From the NCBI GenBank assembly GCA_035533075.1, contig DATLUO010000030.1, forward strand, positions 1 through 43,031: a DNA stretch of 43,031 nucleotides, written 5' to 3'. How positions within the stretch are numbered: position 1 is the first letter of the stretch; every line of letters begins with the position of its first letter. Of this stretch, positions 34,163 through 42,570 are shown piece after piece. Both the position numbers and the translations under genes were made by a program. The notes beneath the pieces are model-generated. The model did not search any database and was not told the DNA's origin. It saw nothing but the letters and a program-made list of their open reading frames with translations. The stretch comes from Pirellulales bacterium. GTDB lineage: Bacteria > Planctomycetota > Planctomycetia > Pirellulales > JAICIG01.

Positions 34163-34525
34163 TCAAAACTCGCTCAGCGCGTCGACCAGCGTGGGCCAGA
34201 TCTCGAACACTTTTTTCAGTCCGGTGAGCTCGAACACCTGGAAGATTTCCGGCGCCACGTTGCAGAGCTTAAGCATCGCTCCGCGGCTTTGCAATTTTTT
34301 GTGCAACATCAGAAACACGCGCAGCGCCTCGGACGAGAGATAATCGACCTTGTCGAAGTTCAAGAGCAGCCTGGAGGGATGCTCCGTATCCACGAGCCGT
34401 GTCAGCTCGTGATGGAGTTCTTCGATCCGTGCGGAGTCGGTGATCTTCGTCTCCGTAAATCGCACGACGGTGACACCGCTCTGTTGGGAGGTCGCGATCC
34501 AGCGATAGGCAGCCATGACATCCAC
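34163..34525 (-). CDS. STAS-domain protein (anti-sigma-factor antagonist type)
   Basis: This is a 120-residue single-domain STAS protein. The motif NFDKVDYLSSEALRVFLML holds the phospho-acceptor Ser of the SpoIIAA/RsbV family within LSSEAL, and the C-terminus has the expected strand-helix end (VFELTGLKKVFEIW). In that family an unphosphorylated STAS protein binds an anti-sigma kinase and frees a sigma factor. The start may be ATG 34525 or the next Met three codons on. No kinase or sigma gene is adjacent, so the partner is not known. Confidence 0.8.
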   Translation of the reverse strand: MDVMAAYRWIATSQQSGVTVVRFTETKITDSARIEELHHELTRLVDTEHPSRLLLNFDKVDYLSSEALRVFLMLHKKLQSRGAMLKLCNVAPEIFQVFELTGLKKVFEIWPTLVDALSEF

Positions 34526-34608
34526 TCGCTGACGATTTTAGACGCGGAAGGAACCGCCTCGATGGGCCGGCGGCACGAACAATCATCGTAGTCTTGCCAG
34601 GCGGCCGG

Positions 34609-35415
34609 TCAAGCCTCTGCGGCGGCGAGCGCGATTCCGGCAAGCGTCAGATGGGGCACATACGTCGCCTTCACGGAGATCAGCGAGGCAACGGCGGGCG
34701 CCGCGCCGCCCGTCAGAAAGACTTGCGGGTCGCCGCTGGCTGCCGCCGCCGTCAATAATTCGACGAGATGCCGAATACCTCCCACGGCGCCCCAGTAGAT
34801 GCCCGATCGCATCGCCTCGACGGTCGAGGCGCCCAGCGCCGGAGGTGGTTCTTCCAATTGGGCCATTTCGATTTGCGGCAAGAGATCGGTGAAGTCGTGC
34901 AACGAGCGAGCGGCCATGGCGATGCCCGGCAAAATGGCGCCGCCCAAAAACGCTCCGTCGGCCGACACCAAGTCGACGGTGATGGCGGTCCCCAGGTCGG
35001 CGATGATGGCCGGGCGGTCGGGCTCCCGCAAGCGATTGATCGCCACCGCCGCCAACAGCCGGTCGATGCCGACCATGTCGGGCCGCGGCAGCGAGACCAC
35101 CAGCGGCAGGTCGCCGCAGGCCATCATCGCGATCCGCTGCGCCCCGTTGGTCCGCAGCCAATCGACGAACCGCGAGGCAAACGTTCGCTCCACGCTGCCA
35201 ATCCACCAGGCCAGATCGTCGGGCCTGTGCGGCGCGAGTTGATCGGCCAACCGGGCCAGGCCGTCGGCTTCGGGCAGCAGGTCGTGCGTGGCAATCGGTT
35301 GGGGCAAAGCGTCGTCCGCCGTGGCAGCGATGTCGCGCGCGAGATACAGTCCCACCTTGATGCGGCTGTTGCCGACATCGATCGCGGCGATCACTTCGCG
35401 CTGGGGGCTAGTCAT
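34609..35415 (-). CDS. coaX: Type III pantothenate kinase (CoaX)
   Basis: The protein has 268 residues from the ATG at 35415 (MTSPQREVIAAIDVGNSRIK). The ASKHA-fold motifs are visible: DVGNSRIK at 13-20 (ATP-binding), GIDR at 116-119, DLGTAITVD at 140-148 and GGAILPG at 158-164 plus FLTGG near 233. These match type III pantothenate kinases, which phosphorylate pantothenate in the first step of CoA synthesis. The start overlaps the end of obgE by eight bases, so the two are translationally linked. A BirA domain, which often precedes coaX, is absent. Confidence 0.9.
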   Translation of the reverse strand: MTSPQREVIAAIDVGNSRIKVGLYLARDIAATADDALPQPIATHDLLPEADGLARLADQLAPHRPDDLAWWIGSVERTFASRFVDWLRTNGAQRIAMMACGDLPLVVSLPRPDMVGIDRLLAAVAINRLREPDRPAIIADLGTAITVDLVSADGAFLGGAILPGIAMAARSLHDFTDLLPQIEMAQLEEPPPALGASTVEAMRSGIYWGAVGGIRHLVELLTAAAASGDPQVFLTGGAAPAVASLISVKATYVPHLTLAGIALAAAEA

Positions 35416-36490
35416 GCGGTCTTCCCGCAGCGGTTTGCGTGCCGATTGCTGAATCGCGTTCTGCGTCACGTAGCCGCTTGGCTTCGGCTAACTTGGCCTC
35501 GGCTAATTCGTCGAGCTCGCGAGCGATGCCGTGCAACAGCTTGTCAACTCCCTGGCCGGTCACGGCCGAAATGTCCGGCACATCACGGCCCAGCGCGTCG
35601 GCCAATCGCTGCTTCACGTCCGCGGCCGAAGGCAGCTCCGCCTTGCTGACGACGACGATCTCCGGTCGCTCGACGAGCGCGGGGTTGTAGAGCCGCAGCT
35701 CCTCGCGAATCACGCGGTAGTTCGTTACCGGATCGGAACCGTCGGCCGGCTCCGGCTCGACCAAGTGTACGAGGATGCCCGCCCGCTCGATGTGCCGCAG
35801 AAACTCGTGGCCCAGTCCAAGGCCGGCATGGGCGCCTTCGATCAGGCCGGGGATGTCGGCCAACACGAACGAGCGGTCGAAGCTGAGTTGCACCAGGCCC
35901 AGGTTCGGATACTTGGTGGTGAAGGGGTAGTCGGCGATTTCGGGCCGGGCACGCGAGAGGCGGCTCAACAGCGTACTCTTGCCGGCGTTCGGTTTGCCGA
36001 TCAGCCCCACGTCGGCGATGACCTTCAGCTCGAGCACCAGCTCGCGTGCTTCTCCGGCATCGCCCGGCGTTGATTCCCGCGGCGCACGGTTGGTCGCCGA
36101 TTTGAAGTGCGTGTTTCCCTTGCCGCCCGACCCGCCGCGGGCCGCTACCACTCGGTCGCCGGGCCGCGCCAAGTCCTTGAACACGAAACCGCCGATCGCA
36201 TCATAGACGATCGTGCCGGGCGGAACGCGGATGACGAGATCCTCGGCACTGCGGCCGTGGCAATTGGCGCCGCGGCCCGGTTCGCCGCTGGCCGCCTTCC
36301 AATGCCGGCGATGCGAGAGGGCCGCCAGGCTATCGACGCCCGACTCGGCAATCAGAATGACGCTGCCGCCGTCCCCTCCGTCGCCCCCGTCAGGGCCACC
36401 CCGCGGCACATATTTTTCCCGCCGGAAACTAAGGCAGCCAGCGCCGCCTTTGCCTCCCTGAACGTGGATTTTGACGCGGTCGACGAACAT
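35408..36490 (-). CDS. obgE: GTPase Obg/CgtA (ribosome assembly)
   Basis: The protein has 360 residues from the ATG at 36490. The N-terminal Obg fold has the Gly-rich GGKGGAG...GGPDGGDGGDGG arms at 12-43. The GTPase domain follows with G1 GKPNAGKS at 165-172, the switch-I Thr within TT, G3 DIPG at 212-215 and an unusual G4 SKAE at 282-285 instead of NKxD. A Glu/Arg-rich tail ends at 360. Obg GTPases assist assembly of the large ribosomal subunit and help regulate the stringent response. The ATG overlaps the rpmA stop by one base (TAATG), a sign of coupling. A longer frame upstream of the ATG is the rpmA shadow. The G4 variant may lower guanine specificity, but it is probably normal for the lineage. 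Confidence 0.93.
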   Translation of the reverse strand: MFVDRVKIHVQGGKGGAGCLSFRREKYVPRGGPDGGDGGDGGSVILIAESGVDSLAALSHRRHWKAASGEPGRGANCHGRSAEDLVIRVPPGTIVYDAIGGFVFKDLARPGDRVVAARGGSGGKGNTHFKSATNRAPRESTPGDAGEARELVLELKVIADVGLIGKPNAGKSTLLSRLSRARPEIADYPFTTKYPNLGLVQLSFDRSFVLADIPGLIEGAHAGLGLGHEFLRHIERAGILVHLVEPEPADGSDPVTNYRVIREELRLYNPALVERPEIVVVSKAELPSAADVKQRLADALGRDVPDISAVTGQGVDKLLHGIARELDELAEAKLAEAKRLRDAERDSAIGTQTAAGRPHD

Positions 36491-36738
36491 TATCGAACGT
36501 CGACGATGCTCACGCGGCGGCCGTCGCGGTCGAATTTGACGTAGCCGTCGACCAACGCAAACAATGTGTAGTCGCTGCCCTGGCCCACGCCTTTGCCGGG
36601 AAAAACCCGGTTGCCGACCTGGCGCACCAGGATGTGGCCCGCCCACACCTGCTCGCCGCCAAACTTCTTCACGCCCCGCCGCTGCGCATTCGAATCGCGT
36701 CCGTTACGGCTGGAGCCTTGTCCCTTTTTGTGAGCCAT
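36490..36738 (-). CDS. rpmA: 50S ribosomal protein L27
   Basis: This is 82 residues, the normal length for L27. It starts [17 protein letters not shown] and continues with [22 protein letters not shown] and then [13 protein letters not shown], all strongly conserved. L27 sits at the peptidyl-transferase centre, its N-terminal tail touching the tRNA ends. In most bacteria rplU (L21) lies directly upstream; here the upstream gene is an unrelated secreted protein, so L21 must be elsewhere. The TAA stop overlaps the obgE start. Confidence 0.97.
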   Translation of the reverse strand: MAHKKGQGSSRNGRDSNAQRRGVKKFGGEQVWAGHILVRQVGNRVFPGKGVGQGSDYTLFALVDGYVKFDRDGRRVSIVDVR

Positions 36739-36779
36739 TTCGAGGGTTCCTGAATTCTCGACCGTTAGAATCCTATCTT

Positions 36780-37817
36780 TTACCGGTAAATCCAGCGGTA
36801 GTCAACCTGCTCTTCGGGCTTCAGGCCAAATCGCTCGATGCCCGGATGCTTGTGGTAACCGTAGCGGATTTCCTCCTCGTGCTCATGGTAGATGTCGCTC
36901 GGCCGCCAGAAGTTGAGCCGCAACGTCTTTTCGAGCAGCTTGCGGCCCGTGCCGATCGGATCGCCCTTCTTGTAGACGTATTGATCGTTTTCCTTGGCAT
37001 CGACCCACTGGTAGGCGTTCGTCAGGCCCTGGATATAGACCGAAAAGTGGTCGGTCGTGGGGTCGATGTCTTCCCAGGTCGCCACGCCCCAAATCCCCAG
37101 GTCTTGCCCCTCCGGGCTGGGCGGAATCTCGCGTTCCATTTCGATCGTGGTGAGCAATCGGGCGGGGGCTTCGGGCAACAATTCCTGGGCGTTCAGCAGG
37201 CGATGGCCGGCGTCTTCGCGTTTTTCGATCTCCGGCAAGGCGACCGGAATGATTCGGTCGGGATAGGCTTTTTGCGTGTCCCAACTTTCCAGCCAGATGC
37301 GCGGCGCAAAGCGGACCGGCTGCTTGGTGTCGACCAACTCCGACTTGACTTCGCCTTCGCCCGTGACCGTGCGGGCCACCTCTTTGCCGGTGTTTTTCAC
37401 GCGATAGAGCAGATACCAAATCTGTTTGCGGTCGAATCGGCCTTCGGTGCTCGGGACGTCGACCCACACCATGCGCATCGGTTTGAAGCTCAGTTCCAGG
37501 CACCAGATGTTGCGGGTGAAGACGACGTCCTTGGCCGGCGACCGACTTTTGGAAAAGGACCGCTCGCCGAACTCGGGATCGACGGCCAGCACCTCGACCA
37601 GGTCATGACGGCTGAAGGTGGCGCCGGCTTCGAAGTCGGGCGGAATCGTGGTTTCGACACCCGGCGCGGCGGCGCGAAAGCGGCCGGAGGGCGCGGTGGA
37701 GGCCGCGGTTTTTTTGACCGGCGTTCGCGGCTGGGCCAGTGAGGGGCGGGCCAGAAAAATCGCCGGCAACGCGCACGCTGCCATACGCACGATCCGGTTA
37801 GCAATCAATCGAGACAT
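36780..37817 (-). CDS. Secreted conserved protein of unknown function
   Basis: The protein has 345 residues from the ATG at 37817. A signal peptide ([20 protein letters not shown]) is likely cleaved after SLA. A Thr/Pro-rich linker follows, then a large domain with strong aromatic and acidic motifs: [30 protein letters not shown] and [19 protein letters not shown]. The C-terminus is rich in charged residues and ends YRWIYR. This looks like a conserved planctomycete family with an immunoglobulin-like middle (the PVRFAPRIW and RVKNTGKEV strands), but no named domain is certain. It lies just upstream of rpmA with only 41 bases between, so it may share a promoter with the rpmA-obgE-coaX set. It contains a single Cys and no catalytic triad. 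Confidence 0.75.
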   Translation of the reverse strand: MSRLIANRIVRMAACALPAIFLARPSLAQPRTPVKKTAASTAPSGRFRAAAPGVETTIPPDFEAGATFSRHDLVEVLAVDPEFGERSFSKSRSPAKDVVFTRNIWCLELSFKPMRMVWVDVPSTEGRFDRKQIWYLLYRVKNTGKEVARTVTGEGEVKSELVDTKQPVRFAPRIWLESWDTQKAYPDRIIPVALPEIEKREDAGHRLLNAQELLPEAPARLLTTIEMEREIPPSPEGQDLGIWGVATWEDIDPTTDHFSVYIQGLTNAYQWVDAKENDQYVYKKGDPIGTGRKLLEKTLRLNFWRPSDIYHEHEEEIRYGYHKHPGIERFGLKPEEQVDYRWIYR

Positions 37818-38019
37818 GGAAAACCCGGGGAAATATAGAGATAAGTTCGCAACCCCTAGTTTAATTGGGCGAAACCGCGACGGTCAAGGAATTTCGCCGA
37901 TGGGTAGCACCCGAATGTGATCGACTTCGTTCTTGCGGAATCGTACCATTGGATCGCACGCTTGCAAGCGGCGGCGCGGTAAATGCCCGCGCGCCGGCTG
38001 ACTTCCGTTCGGACTCCCA

Positions 38020-38673
38020 ATGACCCACACCGCCATCGAAAACGTCCGCCGCACACACCGCCTTCGCCGCGTGGCCGCGCGGGCCGGCGATGCGACCATC
38101 GGCTTGCTGGCTGTCTATCTGGTGGTGGCCTACGCCATTTTGCCGCTGTTGTGGCGGCACTTCGAGCATCATCGCGTGATGTCCGACGCCCCCAAGACCG
38201 CCGTCACCAGCGACGGCATTCCCGGCGACCCGCTCAATGTGGCCCTTGTCGGCAGCCACGACGAAGTGGTGGCCGCCATGCTCGCCGCGGGTTGGTCGCC
38301 GGCGGACCCCACGACGCTGCGTTCCAGCCTGCACATCGCCGAAAGCGTCGTCTTCAAACGCCCTTACGAGACCGCCCCGGTCAGCAACCTATTTGTTTTT
38401 GGGCGGCGCCAGGATCTGGCGTTCGAGCAACCCGTCGACGAAAACGCCCGCGCGCGGCACCACGTGCGGTTCTGGCACAGCGACGAGCTGGGCATCGGCG
38501 GTCGCCCGCTCTGGATCGGCGCGGCGACGTTCGACCGCAGCGTCGGCTTTAGCCATCGGACCGGCAAAATCACGCACCATATCGCCTCCGACATCGACTC
38601 GGAACGCGACCATGTGATCTTGATCTGCGATTGCTCGGCTTGTTCGTCGAAGAAAGTTTCCGTCACGACTTAA
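38020..38673 (+). CDS. LssY_C-domain membrane protein with truncated C-terminus
   Basis: The protein has 217 residues from the ATG at 38020. A membrane helix lies at 27-47 (TIGLLAVYLVVAYAILPLL). From residue 70 onward the sequence follows the LssY C-terminal domain: PLNVALVGSHDEVVAAM, GWSPADPTTLRSS, FGRRQDLAFEQP, HHVRFWHSDE, WIGAATFDRSVGFSHRTGKITHH and DIDSERD. After Asp197 (about 38610) similarity stops, and the last 20 residues (LICDCSACSSKKVS) are unrelated, so roughly 60-80 residues of the usual domain are missing. The foreign end is the reverse complement of the start of a TcmP-like gene. LssY_C proteins are poorly characterised. The truncation means the product may be unstable. Confidence 0.8.
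   Translation: MTHTAIENVRRTHRLRRVAARAGDATIGLLAVYLVVAYAILPLLWRHFEHHRVMSDAPKTAVTSDGIPGDPLNVALVGSHDEVVAAMLAAGWSPADPTTLRSSLHIAESVVFKRPYETAPVSNLFVFGRRQDLAFEQPVDENARARHHVRFWHSDELGIGGRPLWIGAATFDRSVGFSHRTGKITHHIASDIDSERDHVILICDCSACSSKKVSVTT
38616..38666 (-). pseudogene. 5' fragment of a TcmP-like (three-Cys-motif partner) gene
   Basis: On the minus strand, GTG at 38666 with AGGGGG about eight bases upstream starts a frame reading MTETFFDEQAEQSQIKI. FFDEQxEQSxVK/IK is the typical N-terminus of one group of TcmP proteins, which partner with phage-like or R-M-associated three-Cys proteins. After 17 codons it is cut where the lssY gene begins in the opposite direction. The call rests on this short N-terminal motif. 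Confidence 0.5.
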
Positions 38674-38816
38674 CCCCCTGGTAAGTGCCGCCAGCCGAAT
38701 GGATCGGTCCCAGGCCCCACTGAGCGCCCACGAGAACAGCCTTTACTGTACAGCGGACCATTGCCTAGCGTCAAGGCTGATCCCGCGAAACGGCATCAAC
38801 GCGCGGAGAGCATGAC

Positions 38817-39095
38817 CTACGCGTCGCCTTCTTGGCCCATGCGGAACTTTGCGTCGAAGTTGACGATCATGTCGAGTTCTTCGGCGGAGAAGTCAAAATG
38901 CTCGGCGAGTACGCCGTCGATGTCGTCGATGATGTGCTCGGAACCCGAGGCATAGAACTCGTCGTAGGCGATCTGGTGCGCGTCGCGCGTGCTGATGGTC
39001 ATGCGCTCGGCGTTCTTCTTCAATTCGGTCATGAGCCGCTTGCCGAGTAGCTCCAGCCGGCGTTCGTCGCCGAGCGACGCGGTAAATGCCATCAT
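38817..39095 (-). CDS. C-terminal remnant of an Eco57I-like DNA methyltransferase
   Basis: The 92-codon frame from ATG 39095 encodes LLGKRLMTELKKNAERM...DEFYASGSEHIIDDIDG and VLAEHFDFSAEELDMIVNFD, ending AKFRMGQEGDA. This closely follows the tail of N6-adenine methyltransferase/type II restriction enzymes (LxxLGKxLMxxLKKN...IIDEIDxVLAxHYxxxxEELDFIINYDIKYRMG). The rest of the enzyme, usually several hundred residues or more, is absent. The ATG overlaps the TGA of the upstream 139-codon frame (ATGA), so it might still be translated. As a lone tail it should not methylate DNA. Confidence 0.65.
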   Translation of the reverse strand: MMAFTASLGDERRLELLGKRLMTELKKNAERMTISTRDAHQIAYDEFYASGSEHIIDDIDGVLAEHFDFSAEELDMIVNFDAKFRMGQEGDA

Positions 39096-39511
39096 GCTGA
39101 TCGAAACGCCTCAAGGAGGATTCGCCGGTCGTCGCCGCGCCAACTTCGGCTTCCTTTGTTTCTGTGATACGACTCAATTGCCTCGCGAAGCGGCGGTGGC
39201 AAGCCGGTCGGCTTCGCCAAGAGCGGGGCGAGCGATTTAAAGTCCTCGAGCTTCAGTTCCCGCACCGCGTCATCACCATTGCACAAGAGTTCGATGGCCT
39301 TCAAGACGTCGCGTTCTGCGCGGTCTTGAAGATGGTCCATGAAAAACGCCACCACCTCCGGCCGAAGTTTCCAAAATTGAGTCGCACACCGCTTGAAGTT
39401 CGCAATGTTCGGATTAATTGCTGCGAGATCCCTTCGTGTCTGGCCTTTCAACCACCGACACCATGTGCGCGCAAGTGCGCGCGTCGTCTGGCATCGGCCG
39501 GCGCCTCCCAA
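39092..39511 (-). CDS. Unassigned ORF in the insert between two defence-gene remnants
   Basis: The frame from TTG 39511 gives 139 residues, but the first 20 (MGGAGRCQTTRALARTWCRW) look spurious. The later part, LKGQTRRDLAAINPN and then FKRCATQFWKLRPEVVAFF and LPPPLREAIESYHRNKGS, is helix-rich and coherent. A second frame, from GTG 39626 to TAA 39414, reads MRNLKRLLTVLRTFPNVSGK and then HLLGLADRGELTEIG and may be the same gene before a frameshift. No family is recognised. It occupies the gap between the truncated helicase (last native base about 39661) and the methyltransferase tail. It may belong to the foreign piece that replaced the helicase C-terminus. Confidence 0.4.
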   Translation of the reverse strand: MGGAGRCQTTRALARTWCRWLKGQTRRDLAAINPNIANFKRCATQFWKLRPEVVAFFMDHLQDRAERDVLKAIELLCNGDDAVRELKLEDFKSLAPLLAKPTGLPPPLREAIESYHRNKGSRSWRGDDRRILLEAFRSA

Positions 39512-39531
39512 TTTCCGTCAACTCCCCTCTG

Positions 39532-42165
39532 TCAGCCAGGCCTAGCAAGTGGAGCTCGCTCCGGGCCTTGCCCGAGACGTTGGGAAAAGTGCGCAGTACG
39601 GTTAGAAGCCGCTTGAGGTTCCGCACATTGTTGGCAGCCTGGTCCGCACTCAGAATGGTGCTGGCCGATACGGTCGACGCGGCCCGCGCGTTGAATGAGG
39701 CGAATGATCGCCCAGGGAAGGTCGAAGTTGACGATGATCGCGCAATCCTGCAGGTTTTGACCTTCGCTCAGGACGTCGGTCGCCAGCACGACGCGGAGTT
39801 CGTCGGCCGGGGCTACCCTATCGCGCTTGTTATTGCTGACGGGGCTGAACCTGTGGGCGACGGCGGTCGGATCGTCGGTATCGCCCGTGACGCCGGCCAC
39901 GGCGCCGATTTGGCTGCCCTTGAGGTGGGCGGCGAGGTATTCGATGGTGTCGGCAAACTGCGAGAACACCAACACCTTCCCGGCGGGATGCTGTTTGAGC
40001 AGCAGATCGACCAGGGCGAGGAGTTTCGCGTCGCGGCGAGCGTCCCATGCGCCGGCGAGCTTTAAGACGTTCATCAACGCGTTCGCGTCGGCACGGAGGT
40101 CTTTCGACAGCGAGTCCTCAAATAGGCCGGCACGAAGCCATTTGAAACGACGGCGAAATTGGCTGCCATAGCGATCGTAGATTTCGGCGGCCCGCGCTTG
40201 GAAGTCCGCCTCGCTCAAAACCTGGCCGAGGGTTTTGGCGGGGTCGGTGTCGCCGTCGCCGCCATCATCGCCGTCGGCCGCGTCCCAAAGGTCACTGTCC
40301 TCATCGTTCGACCAGGTATCGAGGAGACCCATGTCCTGGGTGCCGATCGGCAGCGGCAAGTCGTTTTCGATGGCGTGCAGGAAGATAAAATTGCGGAGAA
40401 TGTGACGCTCGACCGAGAGGATGAAGGCGTGGCCGCTGCTTTCCAGGCGTTTGAACAGGTTCGTGCGGCAGAAACCTTTCAGTCGGGCGCCAGCGCGCGA
40501 CAGGTCGCCCAAGACCCTGGCCTCATCCGGTGTCGGCGGCTTGTGCGGCGACGGAGTTTGGTAGTTGCCCAAGCCGTACCTCGGCAAGGTAAGCTGATTG
40601 ACGGCCCTGACGACATCGTCCGCGAACAGGCGGGCGTATTGGTCCGTAGCGTCCTGGGGATTGATCTTGAATTTTACGGTCCTGGGGACGCGGGTGGGAA
40701 AATAGGACCGTGTGCCGTCCGCGAATTCGAGGTACTTGCGATTGCGCGCGGCGTCCGGCTTGGCGTAATTCTCCTGAATGAAGCTGCGCGTGCGGCGCAC
40801 CAAATACAGCCGCATCAAGTCGCGCCAGTCGTCGGCGTGCTCGCTCTTTTCGAAGGCCGCCAGCGACCGCACCGGGCATTGGTGGCGGCGAAGAAACTCC
40901 GTCTCGCCGAGCTCGCGGAGCAATCGCTCAGGCCGGACCCCAATGTCGTCGTTCTCGTCGATGAACAGCCGGAGCTGATTCGACAAATCCAGATACGTTT
41001 TGTTGTAGGGCGTGGCCGAAAGCAAAATCACCTTGCTGTCGTTGGAATTGATGTACTCGGCGATCGAGCGATATCGCTTGCCATGTCGGTGGCGAAGGTT
41101 GTGGCTCTCGTCGATGAGAACCAGTCGATACCGGCGCAACTCCGGCAACTCGCGTTGGACGTTGGTGATTGACAACACCTTGGCGCGAAGGCGGTACTGC
41201 TGCCGATAGTCTTCCCACATGGGCACTAGGTTCCTCGGGCAGATAATGAGCGTCTCAAGGCCGTGATCGTCCTCGAAAATGCGGGCCAGAGCCGTCGCCA
41301 TCAATGTCTTGCCGAGACCGACCACATCGCCAATAACGACGCCGCCGCGCTTGTGAAGATGGTGAGCCGCGATCTTGACGGCCGCCTTTTGGAACTCGAA
41401 CAACGTGTTCCCCAAGTCGCTGGGGATCCGGAATTCGCTCAAGCCGGCACGGGCCTCTTGCGCCAAGTGATAAGCCATCTTCACGTAAATATGAAAAGGC
41501 GGGATCGGTTCAGGCCTGGCCCAACTGGTGTTGATGATCTCGACAAGCTCTTTGGAGATGTCGACGCAGAAACGGTCGTTCCAGCGATCCTCAAACCACT
41601 TGGCGAGTTTGTCGCAGGCGTCGTGATCGAGCACGTCGACGTTGAGCTCGCCCTGTTTGGCCAAGCCGGCAAAGGTCAGGTTGCTGCTGCCGACGTAACC
41701 GATCGTCGGGTTCAGCGGATCCTGCCTGAAGTGGAGATAGAGCTTCGCGTGCAAGTTATGGCGAAGAAACAGCTTCACTACCAACTTGCCCGATGTGATT
41801 TGCGCCGCGAGCCGTCTCAAACCGGCTTCGTCGTCGTTCGTCGGAATCCCGACGACAAGTTGGTCGCGGAAGTCTTGGGCAATTTTTCGTTTCTGCACCA
41901 TGGCCGTGGCCTGGTCGATTTCATCGTCGCTGGGCAGCAAGCTCATCGCGGAACGGAGCTGGTCTTGGGGCATTTGCTGCATGCCGACCAAAAGTCGGCA
42001 ACAATGACCTTCTCCGCCTTGCCACCGCTCGACCAGCGAGTCGATTTGCCGCCACCCGCGAAGATTGAAGTAGCCGACGCAGAAGTCGGCACGCTCCGCA
42101 ACAGCGAGGGTTTCGCGGAGCGCGGGCAGCATCGACTTCTTGATATTGTCGAAAATGCGCGGCAT
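39532..42165 (-). CDS. PLD-nuclease/SNF2-type helicase fusion with replaced C-terminus
   Basis: The frame has 877 codons from ATG 42165. Residues 1-190 form a phospholipase-D-like nuclease region with HAKLYL (His139, Lys141) and GSSNLT at 159-164, only one such motif, so dimerisation is expected. Residues 255-840 form an SNF2/DEAD-type helicase with GDVVGLGKT at 279-287 (Walker A), DESH at 352-355 (motif II), SATPYNKT at 383-390 (III) and QRAGRVDRIGQ near 825-835 (VI). After Gln835 the sequence (HHSECGPGCQQ...) is unrelated, and the usual C-terminal tail is lost. Genes of this type accompany Eco57I-like methyltransferases and act in DNA restriction. The loss of the tail suggests an inactive or altered enzyme. 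Confidence 0.85.
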   Translation of the reverse strand: MPRIFDNIKKSMLPALRETLAVAERADFCVGYFNLRGWRQIDSLVERWQGGEGHCCRLLVGMQQMPQDQLRSAMSLLPSDDEIDQATAMVQKRKIAQDFRDQLVVGIPTNDDEAGLRRLAAQITSGKLVVKLFLRHNLHAKLYLHFRQDPLNPTIGYVGSSNLTFAGLAKQGELNVDVLDHDACDKLAKWFEDRWNDRFCVDISKELVEIINTSWARPEPIPPFHIYVKMAYHLAQEARAGLSEFRIPSDLGNTLFEFQKAAVKIAAHHLHKRGGVVIGDVVGLGKTLMATALARIFEDDHGLETLIICPRNLVPMWEDYRQQYRLRAKVLSITNVQRELPELRRYRLVLIDESHNLRHRHGKRYRSIAEYINSNDSKVILLSATPYNKTYLDLSNQLRLFIDENDDIGVRPERLLRELGETEFLRRHQCPVRSLAAFEKSEHADDWRDLMRLYLVRRTRSFIQENYAKPDAARNRKYLEFADGTRSYFPTRVPRTVKFKINPQDATDQYARLFADDVVRAVNQLTLPRYGLGNYQTPSPHKPPTPDEARVLGDLSRAGARLKGFCRTNLFKRLESSGHAFILSVERHILRNFIFLHAIENDLPLPIGTQDMGLLDTWSNDEDSDLWDAADGDDGGDGDTDPAKTLGQVLSEADFQARAAEIYDRYGSQFRRRFKWLRAGLFEDSLSKDLRADANALMNVLKLAGAWDARRDAKLLALVDLLLKQHPAGKVLVFSQFADTIEYLAAHLKGSQIGAVAGVTGDTDDPTAVAHRFSPVSNNKRDRVAPADELRVVLATDVLSEGQNLQDCAIIVNFDLPWAIIRLIQRAGRVDRIGQHHSECGPGCQQCAEPQAASNRTAHFSQRLGQGPERAPLARPG

Positions 42166-42570
42166 GGCGAGTTACTTCTTTCTCTCGTGCCTCCCGGCGT
42201 CCTATGATGGACGTGCCGCTCGACGGCGCACATCATGTACGCAAAAAGTCTATCAGACGCCGCTGGCGACCGATAGTCGCAGCCCCTATCAAGGGGCAGC
42301 TAAACTGGATTGCGCCAGTCAGGCAAATAAAGGGGCAAAGAGGGGAAAGCGCCGGTGAAAACCGGAGGAGAGTAGCGGATGAAAGAGCCGCACGAACAAG
42401 GAGCAGCGAGTCCCATGACCGCGACCGTGTTCGAAGGATAATGGCGGCTGGCGATTCGCCACAGTGTGCAGCATCGGCCTTCGCCTTTGGACGAACTAAA
42501 CGGGCCGCGTCCAATGATTCGCTTCGCTCGGGCAGCTCATCCTGGCAAGCATCCGGTCGCAGCGCTGCCA
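42166..42570. other. Gene-poor spacer between helicase and apbE, with short hairpins
   Basis: About 405 bases without a convincing gene in six frames. At 42352-42365 a 5-bp stem (CCGGT/ACCGG) closes a GAAA tetraloop, and GCGG...CCGC repeats lie nearby, which hints at a structured RNA or leader of unknown type. The sequence otherwise has no family-like fragment that I can support. Confidence 0.4.

Noticed and set aside
37884..38099. Short minus-strand frame ending VRFRKNEVDHIRVLPIGEIP
   Set aside because: It looks faintly protein-like but has no proper start or family. It lies in the divergent promoter region of two genes.
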